DNA from: Nocardioides marinus
GTDB lineage: Bacteria > Actinomycetota > Actinomycetes > Propionibacteriales > Nocardioidaceae
Direction: 5' to 3'
NCBI RefSeq assembly: GCF_013408145.1
Contig: NZ_JACBZI010000001.1
Span: forward strand, 3,548,001 to 3,612,000
DNA: 64,000 nucleotides
The translations under genes were made by a program, and so were the position numbers. Below, in pieces: positions 46,882 through 54,954 of the stretch. How positions within the stretch are numbered: position 1 is the stretch's first letter; every line of letters starts with the position of its first letter. The notes under the pieces are model-generated. The model saw nothing but the letters and a program-made list of their open reading frames with translations, did not search any database and was not told where the DNA came from.

Positions 46882-47841
46882 ATGAGCCGCCACCGCCTGC
46901 GCGCCGCCGCGCGCCCCCTCCGCCTCCGCTCGCTGGCGCCGGTGCTGTTGCTCGCACTCGCCGCCCCCGCCCTGGCCGGGTGCGCGGACGACGGCCGCGC
47001 CGAGCCCGCGTCGGACCGGCCCTCCGGCGCCACGTCCGCGCCGTCTCCCGAGCCGTCGGTCGGCACGGGCGAGTACCCCCGCTACGTCGCCCTCGGCGAC
47101 TCCTACACCGCCGCCCCGCTGGTCCCCGAGACCGACGCCGGCGACGGCTGCCTGCGCTCGAGCGGCAACTACCCCTCGCTCGTGGCCGAGGCGTTCGAGG
47201 GCACCGTGCTCGCCGACGTCAGCTGCTCCGGCGCCGACACCACCTCGCTGATCGGGGTGCAGCGCACCTTCGACGGGGCCGCCCAGCCGGCCCAGCTCGA
47301 CGCCGTCACCGAGGACACCTCCCTGGTCACGCTCTCCATCGGCGGCAACGACTTCGGCCTCTTCTCCGCGCTCGTCGGCGGCTGCGCCCAGCTCGCGCAG
47401 ACCGACCCCGACGGCAGCCCGTGCGCCGACGTCGGCGCGGGCGAGGCCACCGAGGTGCTGGCCAAGATCGAGCAGCGGGTCGCCTCGGTCGTCGAGGGCA
47501 TCCGCGACCGAGCACCCGACGCGCGGATCCTGGTCGTCGGCTACCCGCAGATCGTCCCGCAGGGCAAGGAGTCGTGCGACGCGCTGCCGATCGCCGCCGG
47601 GGACCTGCCGTTCGCGCGCACGGTCAACGAGGGGCTCGCAGAGGCGGTCGAGGAGGGGGCGCGCCGCGCGAAGGTCGAGTACGTCGACGTCTACGCCCTC
47701 ACCGACGGCCACGACATCTGCAGCGACGACCCCTGGATCGCCGGTCGTGACACGGTGCCGGGGCAGGCGCTGGCCTTCCATCCCTTCGCCGCCGAGCAGC
47801 AGGCGGTGGCCGAGGAGATCCTGCGCATCCTGCGCGACTGA
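46882..47841 (+). CDS. Secreted SGNH/GDSL hydrolase lipoprotein
   Basis: The 319-residue esterase has a lipoprotein signal peptide (LLALAAPALAGC, Cys near residue 33), an Asp/Ser/Pro-rich spacer, then block I YVALGDSYTA with the Ser nucleophile, the GGND block SIGGNDFGLFS, and the catalytic His in ALAFHPFAAEQQAV. Six or more Cys suggest the disulfides seen in actinobacterial SGNH lipases. The ATG is 7 nt after the pseudogene's TAG and has CATAGT 6 nt before it, so it is probably leaderless and independent. Lipid or acyl ester hydrolysis is the likely role. Confidence 0.9.
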   Translation: MSRHRLRAAARPLRLRSLAPVLLLALAAPALAGCADDGRAEPASDRPSGATSAPSPEPSVGTGEYPRYVALGDSYTAAPLVPETDAGDGCLRSSGNYPSLVAEAFEGTVLADVSCSGADTTSLIGVQRTFDGAAQPAQLDAVTEDTSLVTLSIGGNDFGLFSALVGGCAQLAQTDPDGSPCADVGAGEATEVLAKIEQRVASVVEGIRDRAPDARILVVGYPQIVPQGKESCDALPIAAGDLPFARTVNEGLAEAVEEGARRAKVEYVDVYALTDGHDICSDDPWIAGRDTVPGQALAFHPFAAEQQAVAEEILRILRD

Positions 47842-47884
47842 GGTCGCTCCACGAGCACCGGCGCCAGCGACGGCCCCGCGCCGG

Positions 47885-48538
47885 CTACCGGTAGCGCAGT
47901 CCGCTGACGAGCCGGTCCAGCAGGTCAGCGAGCCCGTCGCGGTCCTGCTCGCGGCCGATGACCGCCACGTAGGCGAAGGCGGTGTCCTGACCCGGCTGTG
48001 CGACGTACTGCTCCATCGCCACCCGGCGGTAGCCCTCGGACACGTAGGTCGCGACCAGGGCGTCGAAGGAGCGCGACTCCAGCGTGAAGCCCTCGATGCC
48101 CGACGCGGTCGAGAGGGCATGGATGCGGGTGTCGAGCTGGGCGGCCACCGAGAGGTACTGGTTGGCCACCAGCCGCACCCGCACGAAGTAGGTGTTCTTG
48201 ATGTCCTCGGAGTAGGCCTCGGGGTAGAACCGGGCCTCGCCGGCCGTCGAGTCCGAGCGGACCCAGCCGCGCGGCACCGGCAGGCTGATCGCGAAGGGGC
48301 TGGTGCCGACCAGGCGCCGGCTCGCCGGGAGTCCGGGCTCGAGGGTCGGGTACTCCGGGTCCTCGAGCACCCGGACCTCGCGGTCCTGGGGGTAGTCCGG
48401 GTCGGCGGCGGCGACCGGCCCCGCGTCGACGACCAGCGGCTCCGGGGCGTCGTCCGCACCGGCGTACCCCAGGCCCGCGCCGGTCGCGGCCATCGCCACC
48501 ACCGTCAGGGCCGCGAGCCCGAGCCGTCGTCCGTCCAC
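47885..48538 (-). CDS. Secreted or membrane-anchored protein of unknown function
   Basis: The 217-residue product begins with a single hydrophobic segment (RRLGLAALTVVAMAATGAGLGYAG, about 3-26), then an acidic spacer and a domain of about 150 residues. This has an amphipathic strand pattern, including FAISLPVPRGWVRSD, YFVRVRLVANQ and DALVATYVSEGYRRVAMEQYV. It resembles the lipid-binding or LpqN-like secreted domains seen in actinobacteria, also attached to kinases. GTG 48538 gives the shortest signal anchor; GTG 48547 is possible. It shares a 66-nt divergent gap with the amidohydrolase gene. Confidence 0.7.
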   Translation of the reverse strand: MDGRRLGLAALTVVAMAATGAGLGYAGADDAPEPLVVDAGPVAAADPDYPQDREVRVLEDPEYPTLEPGLPASRRLVGTSPFAISLPVPRGWVRSDSTAGEARFYPEAYSEDIKNTYFVRVRLVANQYLSVAAQLDTRIHALSTASGIEGFTLESRSFDALVATYVSEGYRRVAMEQYVAQPGQDTAFAYVAVIGREQDRDGLADLLDRLVSGLRYR

Positions 48539-48604
48539 GGGCAGCACGGTAGCCGCGGCACCGTGGTTCACGTCCCAGCGCGGTCTCTGCCTACGCTCGG
48601 CGCC

Positions 48605-50107
48605 ATGCACAGCCTGATCCTGCGCGACGCGCGCCTGGTCCCGGTGGACTCGCCCACCCCGACCGAGCCCATGGACGTCCTGGTCGAGGACGGCCGGGTC
48701 GTCGAGGTGGGGCCCACGCTGCACCGGCCCGAGGGCGTCGAGGAGGTACGCGCGGACGGGCGCTGGCTGATCCCCGGCCTGTGGGACCAGCACGTGCACC
48801 TGGCGCAGTGGACGCTGACGTCGGGCCGCCTCGACCTGGCCGGCGCCCGCAGCCCCGAGGACGCCCTGCACGAGGTCCGGGTGCGGGTCGCGGAGTACCC
48901 CGACCTCCCCGTCATCGGCTGGGGCCACCGCTCCGCCGGGTGGGAGCGCGAGGTCACCGTCTCCGAGCTCGACGCCGTCTCCGGCGAGACGCCGGTCGTG
49001 CTGATCTCCGGCGACGGCCACCACGCCTGGCTCAACACCGTCGCGCTGCTGCACCTGGCGATGCCCGTGCGCGACTCGGTCGTGCGCGAGGCCGAGTGGT
49101 TCGCGGCGTACTCCCGGCTCTCCTCGCTGGTCGGCAACGACGGCACCAGCTCCGAGGCCTACCGCCGCACCCTCGACCACGCCGCGTCGATGGGCGTGGT
49201 CGGGCTGGTGGACTTCGAGTTCTCCGGCGGCGTGCCGGAGTGGCAGGAGAAGTGGGCCGAGGGCTGCGACCTGCTGCGGGTCCGGATGGCGACGTACGCC
49301 GAGGGGCTCGACGACGTCCTCTCGCGCGGCCTGCGCTCGGGCGACCCGATCATCCCCGGCGACGACCGGCTGGTGATGGGCCCGCTGAAGATCATCAGCG
49401 ACGGCTCGCTCAACACCCGCACCGCGTGGTGCTGCGAGCCCTACGGCGACGCCTACAAGCTGGAGTACCCCTCCGGCCAGCCGAACCTCTCCGGCGCCGA
49501 GCTGCGCGAGCTGCTCCGGATCGCCCACACCAGCGGCCTGGAGGTCGCCACCCACGCGATCGGTGACGCCGCCGTGGCCGAGGCGCTGGCGTCGTACGCC
49601 GACACGGGTGCGCGCGGCTCGATCGAGCACGCCCAGATGGTCAACCGCGGCGACGTGAAGGAGATGGCCCGGCTCGGCATCCGCGCCAGCGTGCAGCCGG
49701 CGCACCTGCTCGACGACCGCGACCTCACCGAGCGGATCTGGGGCGAGCGGTCGGCGCGGTGCTTCGCGTTCCGCTGGATGCTCGACGACGGCGTGGACCT
49801 GGTGCTCGGCTCCGACGCGCCGGTCAGCCCGCTGGACCCATGGCTGGCGATGGCCGCCGCCGTGCACCGCAGCGGCGACGAGCGCGAGGCGTGGCACGGC
49901 GAGCACGCGCTCACCCCGCTGGAGGTGCTGCGGGCCTCGGTGGACGGCGCCGGCAGCGTGCGGGTCGGCTCGCTCGGCGACCTGGCCCTGCTCGACCACG
50001 ACCCCCTGCAGGCTGCCGACTCCCCCGCCGACGCCGCCGCCCACCTGCGACAGGTCGAGGTGGCGGGCACCTGGGTGGCCGGCCGCCCGGTCCACTCCGC
50101 CCTCTGA
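48605..50107 (+). CDS. YtcJ-like amidohydrolase
   Basis: The 500-residue member of the amidohydrolase 3 group has the metal ligands in GLWDQHVHLAQW, a conserved middle (SDGSLNTRTAW), and His ligands in LEVATHAIGDAAV and SIEHAQMV. The Asp is in LVLGSDAPVSPLDPWLAM. The C-terminal composite beta domain ends GDLALLDHDPL. It hydrolyses C-N bonds in an unknown N-substituted or cyclic amide. ATG 48605 lies 7 nt after TACGCT, so it is probably leaderless. No metabolic neighbours suggest a pathway. Confidence 0.9.
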   Translation: MHSLILRDARLVPVDSPTPTEPMDVLVEDGRVVEVGPTLHRPEGVEEVRADGRWLIPGLWDQHVHLAQWTLTSGRLDLAGARSPEDALHEVRVRVAEYPDLPVIGWGHRSAGWEREVTVSELDAVSGETPVVLISGDGHHAWLNTVALLHLAMPVRDSVVREAEWFAAYSRLSSLVGNDGTSSEAYRRTLDHAASMGVVGLVDFEFSGGVPEWQEKWAEGCDLLRVRMATYAEGLDDVLSRGLRSGDPIIPGDDRLVMGPLKIISDGSLNTRTAWCCEPYGDAYKLEYPSGQPNLSGAELRELLRIAHTSGLEVATHAIGDAAVAEALASYADTGARGSIEHAQMVNRGDVKEMARLGIRASVQPAHLLDDRDLTERIWGERSARCFAFRWMLDDGVDLVLGSDAPVSPLDPWLAMAAAVHRSGDEREAWHGEHALTPLEVLRASVDGAGSVRVGSLGDLALLDHDPLQAADSPADAAAHLRQVEVAGTWVAGRPVHSAL

Positions 50108-50135
50108 CCCCACGCCCGGGCCGGTCGAACCGGCG

Positions 50136-51740
50136 TCAGATGCCGCGGGTGGTGACGGAGTCGAGGACGCGGTTGGCGGTGGCGGTGTCGGGGCTGCGGA
50201 CCTGCACCCACAGCAGCCGGTCGGCCGCGACCTGGACGACCCGCTCGACGGTGACGCCGCCGGGGCAACCGGAGTGGACCACGGTGCGCGAGGGCTGGCT
50301 CCCGCCCTCGGAGTACGGCGCTGCGCTGGTGTCGCACTCGGGGTGACCCGGCATCCGGTCGGGCAGGTCCGAGCCCGGCATGAGCGCGAGGAACACGCCG
50401 TGGCCGGTCGAGGCCTCCGCGGTCCAGTCCCGCGCGGTGCCGACCGACAGCGCGGCGTACTCGGTGTCGTCCTGGGGCGCCCGCCAGCCGTCGTCGCCCG
50501 TCACCGCGGTCCACTCGCCCGGGACCTGCGCCTCCAGGGTTCCCGAGGAGTCGGTCACGACCGCGAGGCCGGGCACCGACTCGCTCGCGAGGTCACGGGC
50601 GACCAGGAAGGAGCCGGTCGCCGCGACCGCGCCCAGGACGAGCGCGGCGGCGGCGTACGGCCAGGAGCGTGGTCTCGACGCCCGCTCGTCGCTGGCGCTC
50701 CTCGCTGCTCGACCACCGACAGGGGCCCGCTCGTCGCTGGCGCTCCTCGCTGCTCGACCACCGACAGGGGCCCGCTCGTCGCTGGTCGCACCTCGACCGG
50801 CGGACGACGTGGGGCCGGCGCCGGCGTGCGTGACGTCGGGGTCCAGCGGCAGCCAGGGCAGCGTGGGACCGTCGTCGACGGGGCCGAGGGACTGCTCGAC
50901 CGCGGAGCTGACGGCCTCGACGAAGGTCGTGACGTCGGGCCAGCGGTCGTCGGGGTCGCGGGCCAGCGCCCTCCGCACCACGGCGTCGACGGCCTCGGGC
51001 TGACCCGGCATCGGCTCCGGCGGCGCGGGGTCGGCCGCCTGCTGGAGGCTGGTGAACCGGAAGGCCGGGCGCCCGGAGAGCAGCAGGTAGGCGAGCGCGC
51101 CGAGGGAGTACTGGTCGGCACGTGCGTCCGGGGACTCCGCCTGGGCCTGCTCGGGTGCGACGTAGGACGGCGTGCCGGCGATCATCGTCAGCCGCGAGGA
51201 GGCGTCCAGCGCCTTGCCGAGCCCCAGGTCGCCGAGCATCGCCCGCACCTGGACGCCCCCGGACCCCTCGACGGTGCGGAACAGCACGTTGGCCGGCTTC
51301 ACGTCGCGGTGCAGCACGCCCCGGTCGTGCAGGGCCTGCAGCCCGGCGCCGACCTGGCGCAGCACCGCGAGGGACTGCCCGGGCGTGGGGGGCGTGCCGC
51401 CGCCCGGCGCCGAGGGGTCGTAGCGCGCCGCGAGCGTGCCTTGGTCGGCGTAGGCCATCACGAGGTAGGGGCGGCCGTCGGACAGTTCCCCGGCGTCGTA
51501 GACGGGCACGACGTACGGTGACTCGACCCGCCGCAGGTAGCGGCCCTCCTCGAGGAACCGGCGGTGCACCTGGCCGTCGTCGGCCCAGTTCTCGGCGAGC
51601 ACCTTCACCGCGACCGGCGAGTCCAACTGCTCGTCGTAGGCCAGCCACACGGTCGCGAACGCGCCGGATCCCAACCGTCGACGCACGACGTAGCGTCCCA
51701 GGCGAGCAGGTGTGTCCGACACCCGGGCATGATGGGCCAT
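50136..51740 (-). CDS. Membrane Ser/Thr protein kinase with repeat-derived linker
   Basis: The 534-residue kinase has the Gly loop RLGSGAFATVWLA, catalytic Lys46 in PVAVKVL, VLHRDVKPANVLF, DLG in place of DFG (LGDLGLGKAL) and GTPSYVAPEQ. After the catalytic domain (to about 285) a linker contains two tandem 15-residue repeats built on SDERAPVGGRAARSA, encoded by family F4 DNA units. A TM helix (SWPYAAAALVLGAVAATGSFLVA) and an extracellular LpqN-like domain with paired Cys follow. It starts at ATG 51740, or GTG 51722. It is divergent from an ECF sigma factor, which it may regulate by phosphorylation. Confidence 0.9.
   Translation of the reverse strand: MAHHARVSDTPARLGRYVVRRRLGSGAFATVWLAYDEQLDSPVAVKVLAENWADDGQVHRRFLEEGRYLRRVESPYVVPVYDAGELSDGRPYLVMAYADQGTLAARYDPSAPGGGTPPTPGQSLAVLRQVGAGLQALHDRGVLHRDVKPANVLFRTVEGSGGVQVRAMLGDLGLGKALDASSRLTMIAGTPSYVAPEQAQAESPDARADQYSLGALAYLLLSGRPAFRFTSLQQAADPAPPEPMPGQPEAVDAVVRRALARDPDDRWPDVTTFVEAVSSAVEQSLGPVDDGPTLPWLPLDPDVTHAGAGPTSSAGRGATSDERAPVGGRAARSASDERAPVGGRAARSASDERASRPRSWPYAAAALVLGAVAATGSFLVARDLASESVPGLAVVTDSSGTLEAQVPGEWTAVTGDDGWRAPQDDTEYAALSVGTARDWTAEASTGHGVFLALMPGSDLPDRMPGHPECDTSAAPYSEGGSQPSRTVVHSGCPGGVTVERVVQVAADRLLWVQVRSPDTATANRVLDSVTTRGI
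50671..50803. repeat. F4 tandem array inside the kinase gene
   Basis: GGTCTCGACG (50671-50680) is followed by 45-bp units at 50681-50725 and 50726-50770 and a partial third to about 50803. Units begin CCCGCTCGTCGCTGGCGCTC and end CACCGACAGGGG. The 45-bp length keeps the kinase frame, so each unit adds 15 residues to the linker. It has the same family and period as the intergenic array at 8246. Confidence 0.9.
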
Positions 51741-51751
51741 GGAGGTAAAGC

Positions 51752-52330
51752 GTGACCAGTGCGGGGCCCCTGGACCCAGACGAGATCGACGACCTGGCGC
51801 GACGCGCCCAGGCCGGTGACACCGACGCGCTCGAGCTGCTGCTCGGCGCGGTGCAGCCCCGTGCGCTGGCCGCCTGCCGCAGCGTGCTGCCCCACCTGGC
51901 CGACGCCGAGGACGCCTGCCAGGAGGCGTTGCTCAACGTCAGCCGCAAGATCGGCTCGTGGCACGGCCGCGGCCGGTTCACCACGTGGCTGCACGCGGTG
52001 TGCGTCAACAGCGCCCGGTCGACGTACCGCCGACTGAAGAAGCAGGCCGTCCCCGCCGACCCCACCGAGCTGAGCGCCGCCGGGCCCCTCGAGCGGCCCG
52101 ACCCGCGCACCACCTCGGTCATCGCCGGCACCCGCCTGGACCTGCTGGAGGCGATGGAGGTCATCGAGCGCGACCACCCCCAGCTCGTGCAGCCGCTGCT
52201 GCTGCGCGACGTGCACGGGCTGGCCTACGACGAGATCGCGCAGCTGCTGGAGCTGCCGCTCGGCACCGTCAAGGCGCAGATCCACCACGGACGCAGGCTG
52301 ACCCGGCCGCTGCTGGCAGCCGACGCATGA
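51752..52330 (+). CDS. ECF-type RNA polymerase sigma factor
   Basis: The 192-residue sigma factor has region 2 (LARRAQAGDTDALELLLGAVQ, DAEDACQEALLNVSRKIGSWHGRGRFTTWLHAVCVNSARSTYRR) and region 4 (HPQLVQPLLLRDVHGLAYDEIAQLLELPLGTVKAQIHHGRRLTR). GTG 51752 has GGAGG at 51741-51745, touching the start codon of the divergent kinase. There is no anti-sigma gene beside it. The adjacent Ser/Thr kinase suggests the kinase-linked ECF groups, in which phosphorylation of the sigma factor activates it. The stop overlaps the M1 peptidase start by ATGA. Confidence 0.92.
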   Translation: MTSAGPLDPDEIDDLARRAQAGDTDALELLLGAVQPRALAACRSVLPHLADAEDACQEALLNVSRKIGSWHGRGRFTTWLHAVCVNSARSTYRRLKKQAVPADPTELSAAGPLERPDPRTTSVIAGTRLDLLEAMEVIERDHPQLVQPLLLRDVHGLAYDEIAQLLELPLGTVKAQIHHGRRLTRPLLAADA

Positions 52331-53850
52331 GGCGGGTCCCGAGGTCTCGACGCCCGCTCGCCGGCGCGCGCTGCTCGACCACCGTCCTCGCGCTGTCGCT
52401 CGGGCTCACCGCATGCTCGGCGGGCGGGCCGGACACCGAGGTCGAGGTACTGGCCGAGCCCGGCTCGACGGCGTCCGCGGGTCTGGCGCCGGTGTCCCTC
52501 GGCGAGCTGCCCGCGCTCGACGACCCGGCGCTGGACGCCTCGGTCAGCCGGCCGCGCCGCGACCCGGTCTACCCCGGCGTCGGCCACCCCGTCCTCGACG
52601 CGCTGCACTACGACCTCGACCTGGCCTGGGACCCCGACGAGCGGCTGCTCACCGCGGAGCAGACCCTGCTGCTGCGGGCCGCCCGCGACAGCGACCGGCT
52701 GGTGCTCGACCTCAGCCCGGCGCTGGAGGTCGGCACCGTCCGGCTCGACGGCGAGGAGGTGCCCTTCGACCGTCGCGGCCAGGACCTGCGGGTCGAGGCT
52801 CCCGTGGCGAAGGACGACCGGCACGTCCTGCAGATCAGCTACTCCGGCAGCCCCGAGCCGGTCGCCGCGCCGACCACCCGCGGCGACTTCAGCACCAACG
52901 GCTGGACCGTCACCGAGGACGGCGACACCTGGACGATGCAGGAGCCGACCGGCGCCTACAGCTGGTACGCCGTGGACGACCAGCCCTCCGACAAGGCCAC
53001 CTACGACATCACCGTCTCCGTGCCGTCCCCGCGGGTCGGCGTGGCCAACGGTCAGCTGCTCTCACGCACCGAGTCCGACGGGGTCACGACCACGCGCTGG
53101 TCGATGGCGCAGCCGGCGGCGTCGTACCTCGTGACCGTCGCGACGGGCGAGTACGACCTCAGCGAGGCCGTCTCCTCCTCGGGGGTGCCGCTGTCGTACT
53201 GGGTGCCGGTCGGCGACGAGGGCCGCGTCGACGCCGCCGCGGGGCTCGCCGAGGCCGACCGCGGCCTGGCCTGGCTGGAGGAGAAGCTGGGGCCCTACCC
53301 GTTCGACGCGCTGGGCTTCGTGTTCGTGGAGTCCGACTCCGGCATGGAGACCCAGTCGATGATCACGCTGGGGATGACCGAGTACACCACCTCGACCCCG
53401 GTGCTGGTCCACGAGATGGCGCACCACTGGTGGGGCGACCTGATCGGCCCCACCACCTGGCGCGACCTGTGGATGAACGAGGGCATGGCGATGTACCTCC
53501 AGGGCGCCTGGATGGCCTCCGAGGAGCCGTACACGCTGCCGCAGCTGATGGACTACTGGGCCCAGGACGAGCCGCAGATGCGCGCCGACGCCGGCCCGGC
53601 CGCCGACTACGACCCGGCGACCTTCGGCGAGGGCAACGCCTACTACTCCGGTGCGCTGATGTGGCACGAGATCCGCGGACTGCTCGGCGACGAGCTGTTC
53701 TGGCGGCTGGTGCGCGAGTGGCCCCGCTCGCTGCCCTACGGCACCTCGGACTACGCCGGCATCGTCGGCTGGTGGTCGCGCGAGTCCGGCCGCGACCTGT
53801 CGCCGGTGTTCGACGCGTGGCTGCGCGGCGAGGTGTCGCCGGCGCGGTGA
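52327..53850 (+). CDS. M1 family metallopeptidase, lipoprotein
   Basis: The 507-residue aminopeptidase-like protein is exported as a lipoprotein (VLALSLGLTACSAG, Cys near 35). It has an M1 beta-saddle domain with the substrate motif SGMETQSMI in place of GAMEN, and the zinc site HEMAHHWWGD with the third ligand Glu in WRDLWMNEGMAMYLQ. The GxMEN change to SGMETQ weakens the N-terminal amine anchor but keeps the Glu. The short C-terminal domain is typical of actinobacterial secreted M1 proteins. It is translationally coupled to the ECF sigma gene. The signal peptide n-region (RRPLAGARCSTT) is encoded by an F4 repeat. Confidence 0.9.
   Translation: MRRVPRSRRPLAGARCSTTVLALSLGLTACSAGGPDTEVEVLAEPGSTASAGLAPVSLGELPALDDPALDASVSRPRRDPVYPGVGHPVLDALHYDLDLAWDPDERLLTAEQTLLLRAARDSDRLVLDLSPALEVGTVRLDGEEVPFDRRGQDLRVEAPVAKDDRHVLQISYSGSPEPVAAPTTRGDFSTNGWTVTEDGDTWTMQEPTGAYSWYAVDDQPSDKATYDITVSVPSPRVGVANGQLLSRTESDGVTTTRWSMAQPAASYLVTVATGEYDLSEAVSSSGVPLSYWVPVGDEGRVDAAAGLAEADRGLAWLEEKLGPYPFDALGFVFVESDSGMETQSMITLGMTEYTTSTPVLVHEMAHHWWGDLIGPTTWRDLWMNEGMAMYLQGAWMASEEPYTLPQLMDYWAQDEPQMRADAGPAADYDPATFGEGNAYYSGALMWHEIRGLLGDELFWRLVREWPRSLPYGTSDYAGIVGWWSRESGRDLSPVFDAWLRGEVSPAR
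52343..52384. repeat. F4 repeat in the signal-peptide region of the M1 peptidase
   Basis: GGTCTCGACGCCCGCTCGCC continues to GCTGCTCGACCACCG. It has both ends of the F4 unit, with a diverged middle (GGCGCGCG). It is in frame and codes for the residues just before the hydrophobic part of the signal peptide. Confidence 0.8.
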
Positions 53851-53855
53851 GGGGC

Positions 53856-53915
53856 GGTTTCACCACCCGGGTGGTGAAACCGGCGCTTGTCGACCGGAAC
53901 TCCGGTCGACAAGCG
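53856..53915 (+). terminator. Two perfect tandem hairpins after the M1 peptidase gene
   Basis: GGTTTCACCACCC / GGGTGGTGAAACC (53856-53881) is a 26-nt perfect palindrome. CGCTTGTCGACCGG-AACT-CCGGTCGACAAGCG (53884-53915) is a 14-bp stem with a 4-nt loop. They begin 6 nt after the stop and probably terminate the ECF-peptidase transcript. A partial third arm (GTTTCGGTCGACC) follows. Confidence 0.7.
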
Positions 53916-53961
53916 GCAGTTTCGGTCGACCAGTCACCCCGCTAGGGACAGACTCAGCCCC

Positions 53962-54945
53962 ATGAGGTTCCTGGTGCTGGGCGGGACGGTCTTCCTGTCG
54001 CGGGCGGTGGCGGTCGAGGCGGCGGCGCGCGGTCACGAGGTGAGCGTGGCGGCGCGCGGGGCCTCGGGCCCGGTGCCGGACGGCGTACGCCACGTCGTGC
54101 TGGACCGCGCCGAGGAGATCCCCGCGGACCTGGCGGCGCAGGAGTTCGACGCGGTCGTCGACGTGGCCCGCACACCGTCCTGGGTCGCGCGGGCGGTGGC
54201 GGCCTGGCCGCGGGCGCACTGGACCTTCGTCTCGACGATCAACGTGTACGCCGACGAGACCACCCCCGGCGGCACCCCCGCGACCCTGCCGCTGGTCGAC
54301 GCCCAGCCCGAGGACGTCGACCTGGGCCGGCACCCGGAGGCCTACGGGCCCATGAAGGTCGCCTGCGAGCAGCTGGTCCGCGACGGCGCCGAGCGTGCCT
54401 TCGTCGTGCGACCGGGGCTCATCGTGGGGCCGGGTGACCCGACCGGCCGCTTCACCTACTGGCCCGCCAGGCTCGCGGACGTCGAGCCCGGTGAGCCCGT
54501 GCTCGCGGGCGGCGACCCGAGCGACACCGTGCAGGTCATCGACGTCCGCGACCTCGCGGCGTGGATCGTCACCGCCGCGGAGACCGGGCTCACCGGCGAC
54601 CTCGACGGCGTCGGGCCCGCGACGGCGCTGGGCGCCCTGCTGGCCGAGGCGTCCGCGGGGCTGGGGGTCGAGCCCCGCTGGACCTGGGCCTCCGACGCGG
54701 CTCTCGAGGTCCACGACGTCGCGCCCTGGATGGGCCCGCGGTCGCTGCCGCTGTGGCTCCCGCGCCCGGCGTACGACGGGATGCTGGCCCACGACTGGAG
54801 CCCGTCACGTGACGCGGGGCTGGCCGCCCGGCCGATCGCGGAGACCGGGCGCGACACGCTCGAGTGGCTGCGCGCGACCCCCGACGCCGTCGTGACCGGA
54901 CTGACCCGTGAGCAGGAGCGCGAGGTGCTGGACTCGCTGGCCTAA
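53962..54945 (+). CDS. NAD-dependent epimerase/dehydratase-like extended SDR
   Basis: The 327-residue protein has the Rossmann loop VLGGTVFLSRAVA (GGxxFxS variant), an HWTFVSTINVYAD strand with the catalytic Ser, and YGPMKVACEQ with the catalytic Tyr and Lys in a YxxxK-like arrangement. The C-terminal part is a variable substrate domain. The N-terminus and YGPMK motif fit the reductase/epimerase group related to isoflavone reductase-like proteins. The substrate is unknown. ATG 53962 sits 13 nt after TAGGGA. The carboxyltransferase follows after 9 nt. Confidence 0.8.
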   Translation: MRFLVLGGTVFLSRAVAVEAAARGHEVSVAARGASGPVPDGVRHVVLDRAEEIPADLAAQEFDAVVDVARTPSWVARAVAAWPRAHWTFVSTINVYADETTPGGTPATLPLVDAQPEDVDLGRHPEAYGPMKVACEQLVRDGAERAFVVRPGLIVGPGDPTGRFTYWPARLADVEPGEPVLAGGDPSDTVQVIDVRDLAAWIVTAAETGLTGDLDGVGPATALGALLAEASAGLGVEPRWTWASDAALEVHDVAPWMGPRSLPLWLPRPAYDGMLAHDWSPSRDAGLAARPIAETGRDTLEWLRATPDAVVTGLTREQEREVLDSLA

Positions 54946-54954
54946 CCTGCCGCC

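Noticed and set aside
53884..53915. Site-specific recombination or attachment site
   Set aside because: The perfect hairpin has no integrase nearby and no second copy in the window. Its position just after a stop makes a terminator or REP the simpler reading.
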